From assembly GCF_000275845.1 (NCBI RefSeq), contig NW_006766924.1, positions 204,613 through 268,612 of the forward strand: a DNA stretch of 64,000 bases. Direction: 5' to 3'. The stretch's first letter is position 1. The number at the start of each line of letters is the position of its first letter. A program made the position numbers and the translations under genes. The notes under the pieces were generated by a model that saw only the letters and a program-made list of their open reading frames with translations, made no database searches and was not told the DNA's origin. The stretch comes from Dichomitus squalens LYAD-421 SS1 (taxonomy: Eukaryota; Basidiomycota; Agaricomycetes; Polyporales; Polyporaceae). Shown piece by piece: positions 44,162 to 56,800 of this stretch.

Positions 44162-47100
44162 AGCGGCTGTCGGGGAGTCGTCGACGTCGTGGAGGTTCGT
44201 GAACAAACTGCGAGTGGCTGCTCAGCTCAGCGGAGTTGCTGAACACGACGGCTTGAGACGCGAAGCGTGTCGTACTCGGGCGTTTGACACGTGGTGGGAA
44301 ATGAAGTCCGGCTGTGCGGCCCGCCCCCACCAAGGGCCGTGCCGCATTTCTCAGGCGCTTAAGTAAATGGGAAATCCGGGTTGGTTATGTCAGTGAACAG
44401 CATGAGACCCGGTCAACATTGGCTCGCTCTTCGAGAGGGCCGTGGTGCCAGATATTCGATGCTGGATGGCACTCAAAGCTCAATCTCCAGACTCATGTGG
44501 TGACTTACGATTTTCTCAGCCTCTAACGTATGCTGCACTGCCCACCGGCGGTGCGACAGCCAACTGGTGTAAGCCACTCGTAGCAGCTCGGTCCTCAAAA
44601 ATTCATTCACATGATTTCCTGGTTCAAAGACATACATGAGAATATCGAAGGCGAAGATCATCTCCATCCCGTGCGTTCTGATACAAAGAATATCGGCAAG
44701 CCGCTTCGGTACCCGCAATTTGTATCTTCAAAGCTCTAACTCCATGAAGACTCTGGCCCGAATATGGAGGGCTTCTTTCTACGCATTCAGAAGGGTGCAT
44801 GACCGACGTAGGACTCCGAATATAGCACACACTTCCAGTCAAGCTCCAAGTCGGAGGGTCAAAGGTCCGTTAAATCGCACCACAGTGAAGATGCCGAGCA
44901 AACATGCCCATCAACGTTGGAGCGGGCAATTAATCTGATGCTACATGACGCTACCGAGCAATACAAACATCTGGGATGGGGGAGCTGGCGTACCTGGTGA
45001 CAATGTGCTGAGAGCTCGTATGTAGCAGCGGCATAATAACAATCATAAGATGGGTGATCCGAAGTCATAAATATGTATTCCTATACGAATGCTAGTCCGA
45101 TCAAGTAAAATGCATACGCAAATGTTCCGGATAGCGTGTTCGTGCGACGCAGCTAGTACTGCTCGCGCCGACGGACACGCAGGGCGGAGCCAGGACCAGA
45201 ACCCGTAACCCGCGCGGGCATTCAAGACCGTCTGGTGCGGAAGCCGTGCCCTGTCAATCCTTGCGGCCGCCACAACTCGAGCACGATCCCGCCGCGCACT
45301 CGCGACGGTGCTCGAACGTCGAGTAGTGGTGCCCGAGGACCGCCGGGGGGAACCGCTGCCGCAACAGCTCGAGCCTCGACACCCATAACCCTAAACGAAG
45401 GGAAGAAGGGCACGAGAATCGGCGTTCTGGCTCTGGCTTGGTGATGGTGGTGCAGGAACCCCGCGCACAGCTGAGGGAGAAGCTGAGCCGGGTGCGTTGG
45501 CTGCTGACTTTTTAGCGTATGCACGGCGCATCTTTTATACTCCAGCTCGACGCTGTACTCCTCCATTGCCGCTCGTCGTTCCTACTCGGATGGGCGCTGC
45601 AGGAACAAATGCATCCGAGAGCATAAGTGTCCTTTTGGGGCGCGTGAGCGCACCGGCCTGTGAAGACATCCGTCGGATAAGGCGCAGCCGCGCTGTCCCT
45701 GCGGCCCTCGCTGGGAGCTTTCGAAACCTTCGCGGGTTTAGAACCATAGCTTAAGTGACAAGCCATCAGCGGCAAATGCCACAGAAGATTGGCGGATGGT
45801 TCAGCCTAGGCCGTCGTACCTGCGGCTTGTGAACAGAGAAGTTTAGCTGACTACGCGTTTGATGGAGCGATGTGGATGGCAACATACAGGAATGAACGCA
45901 CTGCGGAATACAGAATCGTGCTGTTTGTGCACGATCAACGCTGAAGGAGGCGTCTGACTGACTCTCGCCAATCCTGGGGGGTTGTGGATCCGGAGCTGTC
46001 AATCCCTGCGCCGGCTGAGGTCAGTAGTTGCAAGATGATGACCGGCGTCAGCTCGGGGATGTGCCACGTCTCCGGAGCACACAGTACCATCGATGTCCTC
46101 GGTGCATACCGGGATCAGCAAATAGAAGGAAAAGAAACCGAAGCATGCCGTGGGCTCCATCGAATGATGGCTGCGACAGAAGCTTTCAGGAGGGGGTGAT
46201 GACACGACAGGGACTATCCAATTGTCAAGCGATGTGAGCGGTCTTGAGTAGCGCTAGCTTTGTATAGCTTTGTAAACTACGCTTTTCAATTGGAAGACAT
46301 GATTCCAAGTCAGGTGGCTGACATCGCCATGTCAGATGGGCGATATAATGGGAGCGGCCAGGGTACCTGTGACGAGGGCCCACACGCATGGAAGACAGTC
46401 GCACCCGAATAGCGAGAATGGTCATGGCAGGCAACACATGTGCGCTGATGTCATTGGTCTGCGAACTGCTTGAGAACGACAGAATCATCCGGAAAATGCG
46501 AGTATAACCACAACTCATCGTCACTTCCTCGCCACATGACCATGCGGCGAGGACGACAACGGTCCGCTGTAGTTTATCGCCGGACTCCGCGAGCTCCTCC
46601 GAGCCCGCAGCAATACAATCTTACCGAGCAGTCGAATGGAAACTTACTATGGCATTCCCTGATTTCAAATGAGTTGCCGGAGGAAGCGAGATCGGCATGT
46701 CTTCTTCCTGGGACGAGCAAAGAGGAGCCGGGAATTTATGTCCAAGCCTGTGGTGCTACCAGCTGGAGATGCTCGCGTGCTGTCAGATTGATTATAGGGA
46801 AGCTTTTGTTGTTCGCGAGGACAGTCTCGGCAGGCCAGCGTTTGAGCTTGAGCTGGCAGTTATGACTTGCAGGCAGGCAGGCAGGCATCAAGTGCGCATG
46901 ATTGGCCTGGAGTCGGTGCGTGGGGGCGGAGCGTGGGCAACTACATTCGAACAGCAATCACCAAAGTGCTCGCAGCGGTTCGATGGCGTCATGCTGCCCT
47001 ATGGTTATTTGAAGTCAGCTGGCAGTTCCTGGGCTGGCAGTTCCTGGGCTGGCAGTTCCTGGGTGGTATCGGGTGCAGAATGCTGCCCCGCCGCTCACCT

Positions 47101-47829
47101 CAGTACTTCCCGATGCTCATCGACGACATATCCTCGTCATTTGAACAGCGTCGTACATTCCATGACTTATAGTCATACTTCTGCTTATGTGTTACCTCAT
47201 CTAAAAATGGGACCTGGTAGGGGCAGCCTGAGGACAGTCGGCGTTGCCCGCCCGTGCAATCCTCGCGAATTTGGCCAATGCTTCAAGCGGGATGCTCCGC
47301 TATGTCGGAGCATCGGCACACTCGCATACATAGAAGACCATCCTGATCCAGGAGAACACAATGGAATATGGCCAAACGATCAAGGGGAGGAGAAAGATGC
47401 AGGGAAAAGTGGCCTGCCGATGACTATCCCCAGAGAGAACACCACCCAATGTTGCAGCGTTAACAGGAAGAGCATTTCAGCCGCAGCAAGCAACCTGTTA
47501 CCTTCAAAAGAGCCGCATTTATGGGTATAGATGTCTTGAGCGAATCATACCTTCTTCCGACAGTGCCCTGACTCTCGACCCTCTCTGAACCAGGATGGCG
47601 GCTCGGACTCGGTCTGTTTCCGCACCCCTAAACGTTTTCTATGTTGCGCGATAGACCGAAGGTAACAGAGCGGCCGCTGAGAATAACAAGCAGAATGTAG
47701 ATTTGCAGAGACACGGTAGGGAACAGCCAGAGAGACCAGCCAGTCGGGACACGAGCGTGGCACGAACGGGCTAGCCTCGTGAGCACGTGATAGACGCCTG
47801 CGCATCGACAGTCACTCTATATTGCTTTA
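44162..47829. other. Gene-poor region, no supported gene
   Basis: About 3.7 kb. The longest frame (plus 46697-47530, 277 codons) has an odd composition, contains three copies of a 15-bp repeat and shows no domain, so I treat it as non-coding. No RNA gene seen. Confidence 0.4.
47018..47062 (+). repeat. Three perfect 15-bp tandem repeats
   Basis: Unit GCTGGCAGTTCCTGG repeated three times without change (47018-47032, 47033-47047, 47048-47062). Confidence 0.9.
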
Positions 47830-48184
47830 CAGTCGTTTGCATATCAAACTGCAGTCGACGCGCGCGCCGCGAGGCTGTTTGCTCGTGCTTGCAACGCCGT
47901 GAGCCAGCGTCTTCCTGCCTGTTTGGGACCGGCCTCCGTCAACCCACCTTTGGCCATCAAGTACAACAAGCACTTTCTGCATCGAAAACCAACCAGGCAA
48001 TGCTAGGGACCATGTTAATTGCAGCATACACCAGCTACAATATTTCTGAGGGAGCTCATCCGTTTTCACCGAAGGTGCACTCCCCGGAGTGGCCGTCCTA
48101 GCCGGTACCCGACGGTGGGGCAAATACGAGCAAATAGTCTCGACGCGCGCGCGACACTAGTGCAGTTTGATATGCAAACGACTG
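47830..48184. mobile_element. 355-bp non-autonomous DNA transposon (MITE-like) with TIRs and TA target sites
   Basis: Terminal inverted repeats begin CAGTCGTTTGCATATCAAAC at 47830 and are matched on the other strand ending at 48184. The first 24 bases are identical and the similarity continues, with a small gap, through a GC-alternating stretch to about 45 bp. The element is flanked by TA on both sides (47828-47829 and 48185-48186), the duplication made by Tc1/mariner-type transposases. It contains no coding frame of note, so it would need a transposase in trans. Confidence 0.8.
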
Positions 48185-48186
48185 TA

Positions 48187-48582
48187 GTTCAGTGAACTCG
48201 GACCGTCGAGCTTACAAAGGCACGCTCAAGGAATAGCCAACATGGCTTCCCCTCCATCCTTATGTTCTCCACAGTCCCCAGTTCATGGTTCCGCTCTAGC
48301 CTGCCCCACTGCCCTTCATATGTCTGCCCTGGCGCATGCACAGCCTAGACTGAAGGTGGGTCTCTGACACTTCTGGAAAGTTTACACTTTGCTCATGCTA
48401 TCACGAGAAATGACGACAACAGGTAAGGGTGGGAACGACGGGCGCCTAAATGTCCAAATTGGGCAGCCCAGCGTTTGCGGCCTCGACGACATCGCCCCAC
48501 TGACTCGCCGCGGTCGCCCGACCGGCTTTCCTTCCTACCACTATTTTCATTTGTCTATTAGACACATCCTCTCATCATCAAC
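48187..48582. other. Promoter region of the pyruvate-carrier gene
   Basis: No coding exon. A pyrimidine-rich stretch (about 48525-48580) lies immediately before the ATG. Confidence 0.45.
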
Positions 48583-49342
48583 ATGTCGGGAGCAGCGGCC
48601 TCTGCGGGAGCTTCGAAGTTTCAGGCATTCATGAACCACCCAGCAGGTGCGAGCGGCAGCTTGGTCTACACATGTTGATCTGCACCTGACCGAAATGACC
48701 TACTGCCTGCTTCCGGTCGAAACCGCGGCGTGCCCTTCCTTTACCGCCATCTCTATGATTTTCGTATTGGGGATCGTTTGTGGACAGGCCCGAAGACTGT
48801 GTTCTTCTGGGCGCCGCTCATGAAGTGGTGTTTGGTTGCGGCGGGCTTGAAGGATTTGTCGCGCCCGGCGGAGAAGCTTAGCGCCTCTCAGAATTTGGGT
48901 GCGTGATACAGTCCTTCTCCACACTAGCAAGGATGCTCAAATCTGTACATGTGTTGGTCCCTCATGTCCGTCTTACCGCTGCGTCATTCACTACCATGCC
49001 CTGCAGCTCTCACCGCAACGGGTTTCATCTGGGTGCGGTACTCCCTTGTCATCACGCCTATCAATTACAGCTTGGCTGCCGTGCGTGTCGATACGTTGTT
49101 CACACCGCAGGTTGTCACTGACACATCGCACAGGTCAACTTCTTCGTCGGGTCGACTGGATTGGGCCAGCTGGCCCGCATCTGGTAGTACGTGACTTTCC
49201 TTCGTGTTCGTTGGCGCCTCCTTAAGCGGACCTTCTTGACAGCTACCGGAAGACTCAGGAGGACCCCGTCGCTAAGTATTTCGGCCCTGTGTCCTCCCCC
49301 GCTGCGAAGCAAAATCCTGGCCCCTCTGTTGCTGTTGCATGA
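48583..49342 (+). CDS. MPC2: Mitochondrial pyruvate carrier subunit 2
   Basis: Small inner-mitochondrial-membrane protein that, with MPC1, imports pyruvate into the matrix. Exons 48583-48646, 48788-48898, 49007-49080, 49134-49186 and 49243-49342 sum to 133 residues with closed phases. Signature residues are intact: SKFQAFMNHPAGPKTVFFWAP, MKWCLVAAGLKDLSRPAEK, ALTATGFIWVRYSLVITPINY and VNFFVGSTGLGQLARIW, then a polar tail. The DLSRP and WVRYS...INY motifs are hallmarks of the MPC2 branch. A decayed copy of the last exon lies 330 bp downstream. Intron 4 uses GTACGT at 49187; the nearer GTAGTA (49184) would break the frame. Confidence 0.93.
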
Positions 49343-49345
49343 GTA

Positions 49346-50371
49346 GGCTACATCATATACTATCTGCTATTGTCGTATTGCCTATGCTCGACCTGTCTCC
49401 ACAACCTGAAAAGCGGCCGACTAAAAATTACAGCGAATTCAGGGCTCGTCTTGGGAACGCGGCTGTCGTGCGGCTTCCTTCAGGCACCGAGCACCTTCAG
49501 CCGTCCTCGGTGCCAGAAGCTAGCTATTCATCACAGTGGTTCATTCACCTTGTGGTATCGTGGCGCTCATCCAGGTGCTGAAATGGGCTAATGTAGTGCC
49601 ACGAGCCGTCAAACGGAGGTCATTCCTGGCATGCTGTTACGCTTCCCCACCTGCCTTACCCGACGCCTTCTTTGACAGCTACCAGATAACACAGATGACC
49701 CGGTTGCTGAGTATTTCTGCTCGGTATCCTCCCCCGCTAGGAAGACAAAACCCAACCCCCTATTGCTACTGCTTGAGTACACCATGTCCTATGTCATCCC
49801 GTTCTATCTGCGATCATTGACATGTTCGTGCTTAATCTACCTCCAGCCGTCGGCCTCATAGGCTGCGAATAAGCGACCACAACCACTTCAGGCTCGGATC
49901 GGAACGCGTGGTTATCGCTCTGATTCTTTGAGCACTCGAAGTAGTCCCCTTCAGCACCAGATACGAGCCATTCACCACGGTGATTCACTATCCTGCGTTC
50001 TCATGATTATCCAGCCGTGTCACTGGGCTATGTCGGTGTTCTTCGATGCACAGGTCGCCGCGTACTTGGGGCGTTGCTGGCATGCTTTTGCGCCCAAATG
50101 AGCGTCTCTAGTGACTGCACGGTGGCCTGGAAGCGTTGTCTGAGCCGACGCGAAGCCATGCACGACTTAGAGTTCCTCCACTTTGGACGACACCAGGTGG
50201 AGCGCATGGTGGCCATGCTGCGACGTCTGCCGCCTTAAAGGTGATCATGGGTACCAACAGGGTTGTCCACTTGCAGGATTATCTCGCCTTCAGACTCTTA
50301 CACTCGTATCCGTCGCTCGCGGCGAAGCTGACCTTTTATTTGTGAGCTCGTGGTTTCGCGGTCGGGTCAAG
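49346..50371. other. Intergenic region with duplicated MPC2 3' sequence
   Basis: Holds a decayed copy of the MPC2 last exon (listed separately), and the sequence after it looks like a diverged copy of the MPC2 3' flank. No intact gene. Confidence 0.45.
49672..49779 (+). pseudogene. Decayed duplicate of the last MPC2 exon
   Basis: Matches 49236-49345 nearly end to end. Shared landmarks in order: TTGACAGCTACC (acceptor and first codons), GAGTATTTC, the run TCCTCCCCCGCT, and TTGCT..TGAGTA at the stop. A one-base loss near 49695 shifts the frame, and several substitutions remove the MPC2 tail residues. Confidence 0.7.
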
Positions 50372-53269
50372 ATGATGCATCTGGACCTCCTACAGGTTCG
50401 TGCCCTCAAAGAGTGTTTGCTGCTCTAGTTGTCCTCACTCGCCTTTCAGATTACAGACCCAGGGTTAGCGTATATGATATTAGGAGGATTTACGGTCGCG
50501 GTAGGTACCTTGACGGCGTATTTTGGTCCTTGTCACCTCCGGCAGCTGGCCCACTAGCATCGTCGCTGACCTGATGGCCCAGTTCAGCATGGTCTCCCTT
50601 TGGGTGAAAGAGAAGGTACTTTCGCTTCAGCGTCGTCCATGGTGCGTTGCCTGACTTAACAATCCCATGAACAGCTTTTCGTCAATGAAGTGGTCCTTGG
50701 AACTGCCTGCGGTATCATTTTCGGTCCCCATGGCTTCAGCATCTTCAACCCGCGCTCATGGGGCGGCGATTTGAACGTCATCACTCTTGAGGTAATGCGC
50801 ATTACCCTCGCTGCTGGCCTGTTTGCGATCGGCGTCGAGCTCCCTAAATCATACCTCCTCGACCACGCCAAAAGCCTCCTCGTTATGGTGGTCCCTACGA
50901 TGGCCTTCGGCTGGCTTGTAGTCGCAGGTGTGTATCCTCCCGTCGTCGGTTTCACAGCTCATGCTGACGCCTGTCGAAGCCGTGATTTTCGCCCTCTTCC
51001 CGACCCTCGATTTCGTCTCCGCCATGGTCATAGCAGCTTGCTTGACACCGACAGATCCTATTATCTCAGCTGCTATCGTTGGTGCGTGCCTATATTGCTA
51101 CATTTACCATGTACTCTCTCATGTCAGGACTGCAGGCGGTAGATACGCGAATGAACATGTCCCCGAGGCACTCCGCTACATCATCTCTGCCGAGTCCGCG
51201 GCAAATGACGGTCTCGCGTACCCCTTCTTGAGCATCTCGGTATACCTCACCATCGAAAGTTCGAAGGCGGTGGCCATTGGAAAGTGGTTCTTGGTAGGGT
51301 GGCTCTGTAAGCATGCATGCAGTGTCTCCACGTCCACCGTGCTGAGGTAGATTGCAGACCAAGTGATCATGGGCACTGTCATCGGTGCCTTGCTAGGTGA
51401 GCTCACGGACACAGGAGATTCCTCTACCCACCCTGATCTTCCATTCCGCTAGGAATGATGTTCTCCAAGTTATTGAAGATGTCTCAGAAGCACGGATTGC
51501 TAGACCGTGAATCCTACGTCGCTCAATATCTGGCACTCGCATTGTTTACCATCGGGGTAACGCGTACGATAGGCAGCGATGACCTCCTCGCTGCATTCGC
51601 CGCAGGTACAGCCAATCACCACTCGGACGACGCATGTTCACCTCATAGTCTCTACTGCACAGGTTCAGCAATCAATTGGGACGGGCACTTCAGGAGCAAA
51701 ACTCAGGACGAGATCTTCTTTACGGTCATTGACCTGTTGCTCAACTGTGGCTGCTTCGTGTATATTGGCGCTTGGATGCCGTTCAACATGTTCAATGCGC
51801 CCGAATTGGGAATAACACCGTGGCGTTTGGTCGTTCTTTTTGTCGCCGTTCTGATCCTCCGCCGCATTCCGCCGCTCTTCATGCTCTACAAGTGGGTACC
51901 GGAGATTAAGACGTGGCGAGAAGCCCTATTTGCTGGTCATTTTGGTTCGTACAACTTGTTTAGATTCTTCCTTGGACCTTTGTTGAACTTCCTTTGATAG
52001 GCCCGGTGAGGACGTTCACGATGTCATTCCAGTTGTATTCCTTAATGATCCACCTCTACGCTTTACCTTCTACAGATGGGAGTCGGGGCAGTCTACGTAT
52101 CGACTTTCGCGGTTACCGAACTGCCCAAGCCTCAGTCGCCCCCTCAAGGTCAAGCGGAGATCCTCGCTGCGACGGCGCAGACAATCGTAGCATTCGTTGT
52201 CTTAGGATCGATAATCATCCGTACGTTGTTCATTATCAGCGCTTCATTCAAGTTCCCTGCTGAGCCCTGCTTGTAGATGGTCTGTCAATCCCGTTCCTCA
52301 CTCATGGACGGGACATCGGCGCACGGACCCTCACCCTCACGCGAACCTGGACCTCGCGTCAGGTAAACGCTCAACCGGAGTGGCTGGTCGGCATCCGTCG
52401 CCCCTCCGCCGATATCTCCCGGACGGAGGCGCGGGCAGCCGATGCCAGGGATGTCGAGCAGGGCGTTGGGAACTACGAATCGACAACGGCGATATCCGAT
52501 GCGGATATGAAGTCGGATAGAGACTCCTCGGAAGGCGGGCTTCCTGTCCCTGAACTGATAGTCGTGCATGCCGGTGATGGTGGTGAGAAAGGAGACGCGG
52601 CTACTTCCCTGCGATCGCCTTCGCCGATAAGGGAGAACCTGAACGTGCGTGTACCCTATACATCCACCCGCGGTAGCCTACTGATACGCCCGACAGGTTC
52701 TGCCAGGGGCTCCAAAGGTGGCGAAAGAAGGAAAGGTCCGAGCGAAAACAGTCAATGCGCCACACGACGACATACGTCCAAGTCAGCGCGGAGTGCAGCG
52801 CCCTGCCGTTACCGCTAGCATGCGCAGGCGCGAGCAAAGTCCCGCCCGATCATCTGTCCGCTCGCTTCGTTTTGCTGCGACCTTAGAGGACGACGTCGCT
52901 GGCGATCGACAGTCCCCTTCTGGCGCGCACACCCCCAGATCAACTTACTCCGCCACCCAGGGGTCCGCTGAGGGCTCGCAGACTCCCCCGTTATCTCGCG
53001 TGGTCGGTATCCTCGCAGATGACCTCGCAAGTCGATTGGGGAACGCCCGGAATGGTGCAACTACCTCAGCAAGTCCTCCTCGTGACAGACGGAGAGTGGA
53101 CGCGCCGGGAGCAAAGGGCGATGTGGTCGAAGAAGACGTTGCTGAGCGCCTTACAGTACGTAATCCCGAGCTCACCGGAACAACTCTGGCAGCTGGGACC
53201 CCCACAGTCGGGACAAGGACAACTGATACTGTCAAGAGATTGACATCGACGGCCAAGTCTGGTGAATGA
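50372..53269 (+). CDS. Plasma-membrane Na+/H+ antiporter (Nha1/Sod2 family)
   Basis: Exports Na+ (and often K+/Li+) in exchange for protons. Thirteen exons: 50372-50395, 50450-50500, 50583-50615, 50675-50927, 50980-51081, 51136-51306, 51358-51396, 51453-51605, 51663-51944, 52001-52005, 52076-52220, 52277-52644, 52697-53269. They sum to 732 residues with phases closed. Motifs: GTACGIIFGPHGF, LEVMRITLAAGLFAIGVELP, ACLTPTDPIISAAIVG, SAESAANDGLAYPFL (the ND cation site), IGSDDLLAAFAAGSAINWD, LLNCGCFVYIGAWMPF, and GHFGPMGVGAVYVS; this last joins across a 5-nt exon. A long hydrophilic C-terminal tail follows, as in fungal Nha1. The N-terminal start (MMHLDLLQITDPGLAYM) is inferred from exon phase. 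Next gene is a P-type cation ATPase on the same strand. Confidence 0.9.
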
Positions 53270-53869
53270 CATGGGCTACTACGGCTTCCCGGGGGCCAAC
53301 CGGGAGGTGTTGTTATTGACTATTGGAGCACTGTATCTGCAGTTCGAACTCGGTGCTAGAGACATGAGGTTGAGGCAGCGTGATGGGGCCCTTCTTTGAG
53401 ACACAACTCTGCAGACGTATTCATGTGAGTGGGAGGACCGCGAGGACCTTACGAAAGAGTGGCGCTATAGCTGTGCCAGTAGGGTTTAATCTATATTCCT
53501 GGGATGGGAACCAGACCTACCTAGGCGTCCTACTTACCCCACAGGCCGTTTTGGGGTGTGCTTAAGACCGGGCTAAGATGTTCTGTGCCTCGTGCTGTCA
53601 CCTCAATGATATCCATGGGAGTTCGTGTACTTTGTCTCGGGCGCTTATATCAGCGCTTGCTCGATTCGGTTGTCAAGAGATTTACGATTTTTGACAAGTC
53701 CCCTTCCTCACGTCAAGCCCATTCAAAGGCAGCGACTTCTCCATCAGCCGATAGATAGAGTTATCGTCTAAAGTCGGTGTTAGAACCTCGTTCGACCACG
53801 GTATAAAGTCACCGATCGTGCCAGGAGAAAAGTTCCACGGAGCAACGGGAGTGCGCCGGTGCTCCTGAG
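53270..53869. other. Spacer between antiporter and ATPase genes
   Basis: 600 bp holding the 3' end of the antiporter gene and the promoter of the ATPase. No coding exon seen. Confidence 0.5.
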
Positions 53870-56800
53870 ATGTCGCTGCCTACCTCTACGTCCTTTGACC
53901 TCGAAGCTCAACCGGAGGAGAAGGCAACACATTTCGTTCGCCATGTTACCGTAGAGCACGAAGACCACGACCATCCACCCGCCTCAGCGGATGCAACCGC
54001 CGAGGTCGCCCCTCGCTTGACCTCCGAGTTCCGGACCCTCAGTATTCATGTCGAAAATCGGGCCTCCCCCACCGAAGGTGATGCAGGGGTCTCCGGAGCC
54101 ATTCGCAACAAGGCGGTGAAGGGTACATTGTCCTGCCTGTGTACTTCACGACATCATGCTTACTTCGAATACTTCAAAGACCTCGTCTCTCTTGACTGGC
54201 ACACCATCTCGGTCGATGAGGCACTTCAGCGACTGAGTGTCTCCCCGCAGTCGGGCCTAGACAACTCACAGGTGAAGCGGCGTCGGGAGGCATGGGGCAA
54301 GAACGTCATCTCGCCTCCAAAGAACAATATGCTCCGCAAGGTTCTCGAGTGGATCTTTGGCGGATTTGGCAGTCTACTTTTCGTAGCCAGCATTTTCTGC
54401 TTCATCTCCTGGTGCGTGTGTCCTCACTGCTCCACGAATTCGGACATTGTATGACGTTTGGTCAGGAAGCCCCTCGGAGAACCGGATCCCCAAATCGCCA
54501 ACTTAGCTCTGGGTGTCGTGCTCCTGATCGTGCTGTTCTTTCAGGGGGCCTTCAATGCTTGGCAAGACTTCTCGACATCGAGGGTCATGTCCTCGATCAA
54601 GGATATGCTCCCTTCAGACGTGCTTATCCTTCGTGACGGGAACAAGGTCAAACTCCCGGCATCTGAGCTGGTCAACGGCGATCTGGTCTACATCGGCCTG
54701 GGCGAGAAGGTTCCAGCTGATTTGCGGCTCATCCAAGTGAGCTGGGACCTGAGGTTTGACCGCAGTATCATCACCGGCGAGGTAGGCGAGAAACCGATGG
54801 CACTCGTGCTGCAGTTCACATCATGGGAATGCCTTTTAGAGTGAACCTATTGCCGGCCGAGTTGACGCGACGAGCGAGAATTTCCTTGAAGTAGGCCCCT
54901 ATTCTGTGCTGGACGATGAAAATTTACTCATCCATCCATCAGACCAAGAACATCGCGCTGCAAGGGACACATTGCGTCAGCGGTTCTGGTACAGGGCTGG
55001 TCGTACAGAGTGGGGACAGCACTATCTTGTGCGCTTCAACGTATCCCCGATAGTCATGACGTTAACGAGCGGTGCCGTACAGTGGACGTATTGCGAAGCT
55101 CTCCTCGATGGAGCCCTCGCGAATGACGACGCTGCAACGGGAGGTCTTGTTCGTAGTCCTGCTCATCGCCTCTCTAGCGACGACTATTGCTGTCTTGATA
55201 GTCATTCTTTGGGCGGCATGGTGCGTCCACCTCTTAGACATTGTCTGTTGATCTGTATTGACGAGGGATTACTAGGCTCAGAAGATCTTTCCCATCTTAC
55301 ATCAACGTGTCGGGATTGCTCATCGACATCGTCTCGGTCATGGGTAAGCAGCGGTAGCATCGTGTTTACTTGGTGTGTATTTCTTAGCCACTTCCCATAG
55401 TCGCCTTCTTGCCCGATGGATTGTATGTCGGTCAACAACTCGATCCATTCGCCGTGCTAATATACACTCTTTGTCAGACCACTCGCGGTCACGTTGTCTA
55501 TCGCCAAGATAGCGCACACGCTCAGTCAGCATAAAGTGCTTTGCAAGTGAGTGATTCTCATACGTATCTGAGCGGGCCGCTCTAATAGTGCAAAAGGTCA
55601 CTGGTGATTGTAGAAACCTTGGGCGCAGTTAATGTCTTGTGCTCCGTTAGTACATGCGCTGTCCGATGATGTCCGAGAGGCTCAACGCTCAATGTTTTAG
55701 GACAAGACGGGCACGTTGACGCAGAACAAGATGCAGGTCGTCAACGTAGCGGTCGAGGGCACGGGTTTCGAGGCTGAGACTTTCGGAGACGCTCTCTCGA
55801 GCGCGGCTCCGGAGGTTGCGTTCAATCTTTCTCAGGTCGTCGCCGTTGGGGCCCTTTGCAACACGGCCGTGTTCGGCGCCGAAAGCAAGAGCGAATCCGC
55901 AAGGCCCATCATGGGCAATGAAACTGGTACGCATCCGTGCGCGAACTTGAACTCTTGGTGAACATCTTCTGTGCCGTGTAGATGTTGCTGTCCTGAGGTT
56001 CTCAGAGGGTGCGATGTCCGTGGACGCTCTCCGCGGACAGTGGCAGGAAGTCTTCAAGGTCAACTTCAACTCCAAGGTAGAATGCGCAACAAGCTCATAC
56101 TACGACGACGGTGCTAATGGTCTTCTGTACTGCTGTGTAGAACAAGTACATGCTCAAACTATTGGAGACCACGCTCCCTAATCCACCTACTCCCATCGCT
56201 CCTTGGGATCATTTCGCACCCGCAGACTCTCTGCTCGTGGTCAAGGGCGCGCCAGAGGTGCTCCTCCCTCGCTGCAAGTATGCCCTGGATCCCAAGGGCG
56301 GCGAGCCGATCCCGCTCTCGCCTCCCGTTCTAGAGCGGCTGACGCGCGTACAGGAGCAGTGGGCGCGGGACGGACAACGCGTTCTGCTTCTTGCGCGGAG
56401 GGTTGTTCGCGCGGACGAAATCCCCAAGAGCGCCGACCCGCTGTCGGAGGAGTTCGGGGAGCTCGTGGAGACTCTGCGCGACAACTTGATCGTGGTCGGA
56501 CTCGTTGGGCTCGTCGACCCACTCAAACCCGGCATTGCGGATGTCGTGAAGACCTGCCGGGAGGCGGGGATCCGCTTCTTCATCGTCACGGGTGTGTTGT
56601 GTCGCGTCTTGATCCTTCCCCATTGTCCCAACATGACCCGTTGCAGGCGATCACCCTACGACATCGGTAGCCATCGCTGCGCGCGCCGGAATCATCACCA
56701 ATGTGGGCGGCATGCATGGCTTCGCAGACCTGCCCAAAGAAGGCCGTGTTTCAAGTCTCGGCTCGGACGAGAAGGCGAACGTCGACGTGGACATCGGTGT

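Noticed and set aside
46697..47530. 277-codon plus-strand frame as a gene.
   Set aside because: Odd composition, internal 15-bp repeats that keep any frame open, no domain and no convincing start context.
50928..50979. A 30-bp intron in the antiporter ending at the first CAG (50957).
   Set aside because: Too short and out of phase; the AAG at 50979 gives a 52-bp intron with a CTGAC branch site and restores VVA-AVIFALFP.
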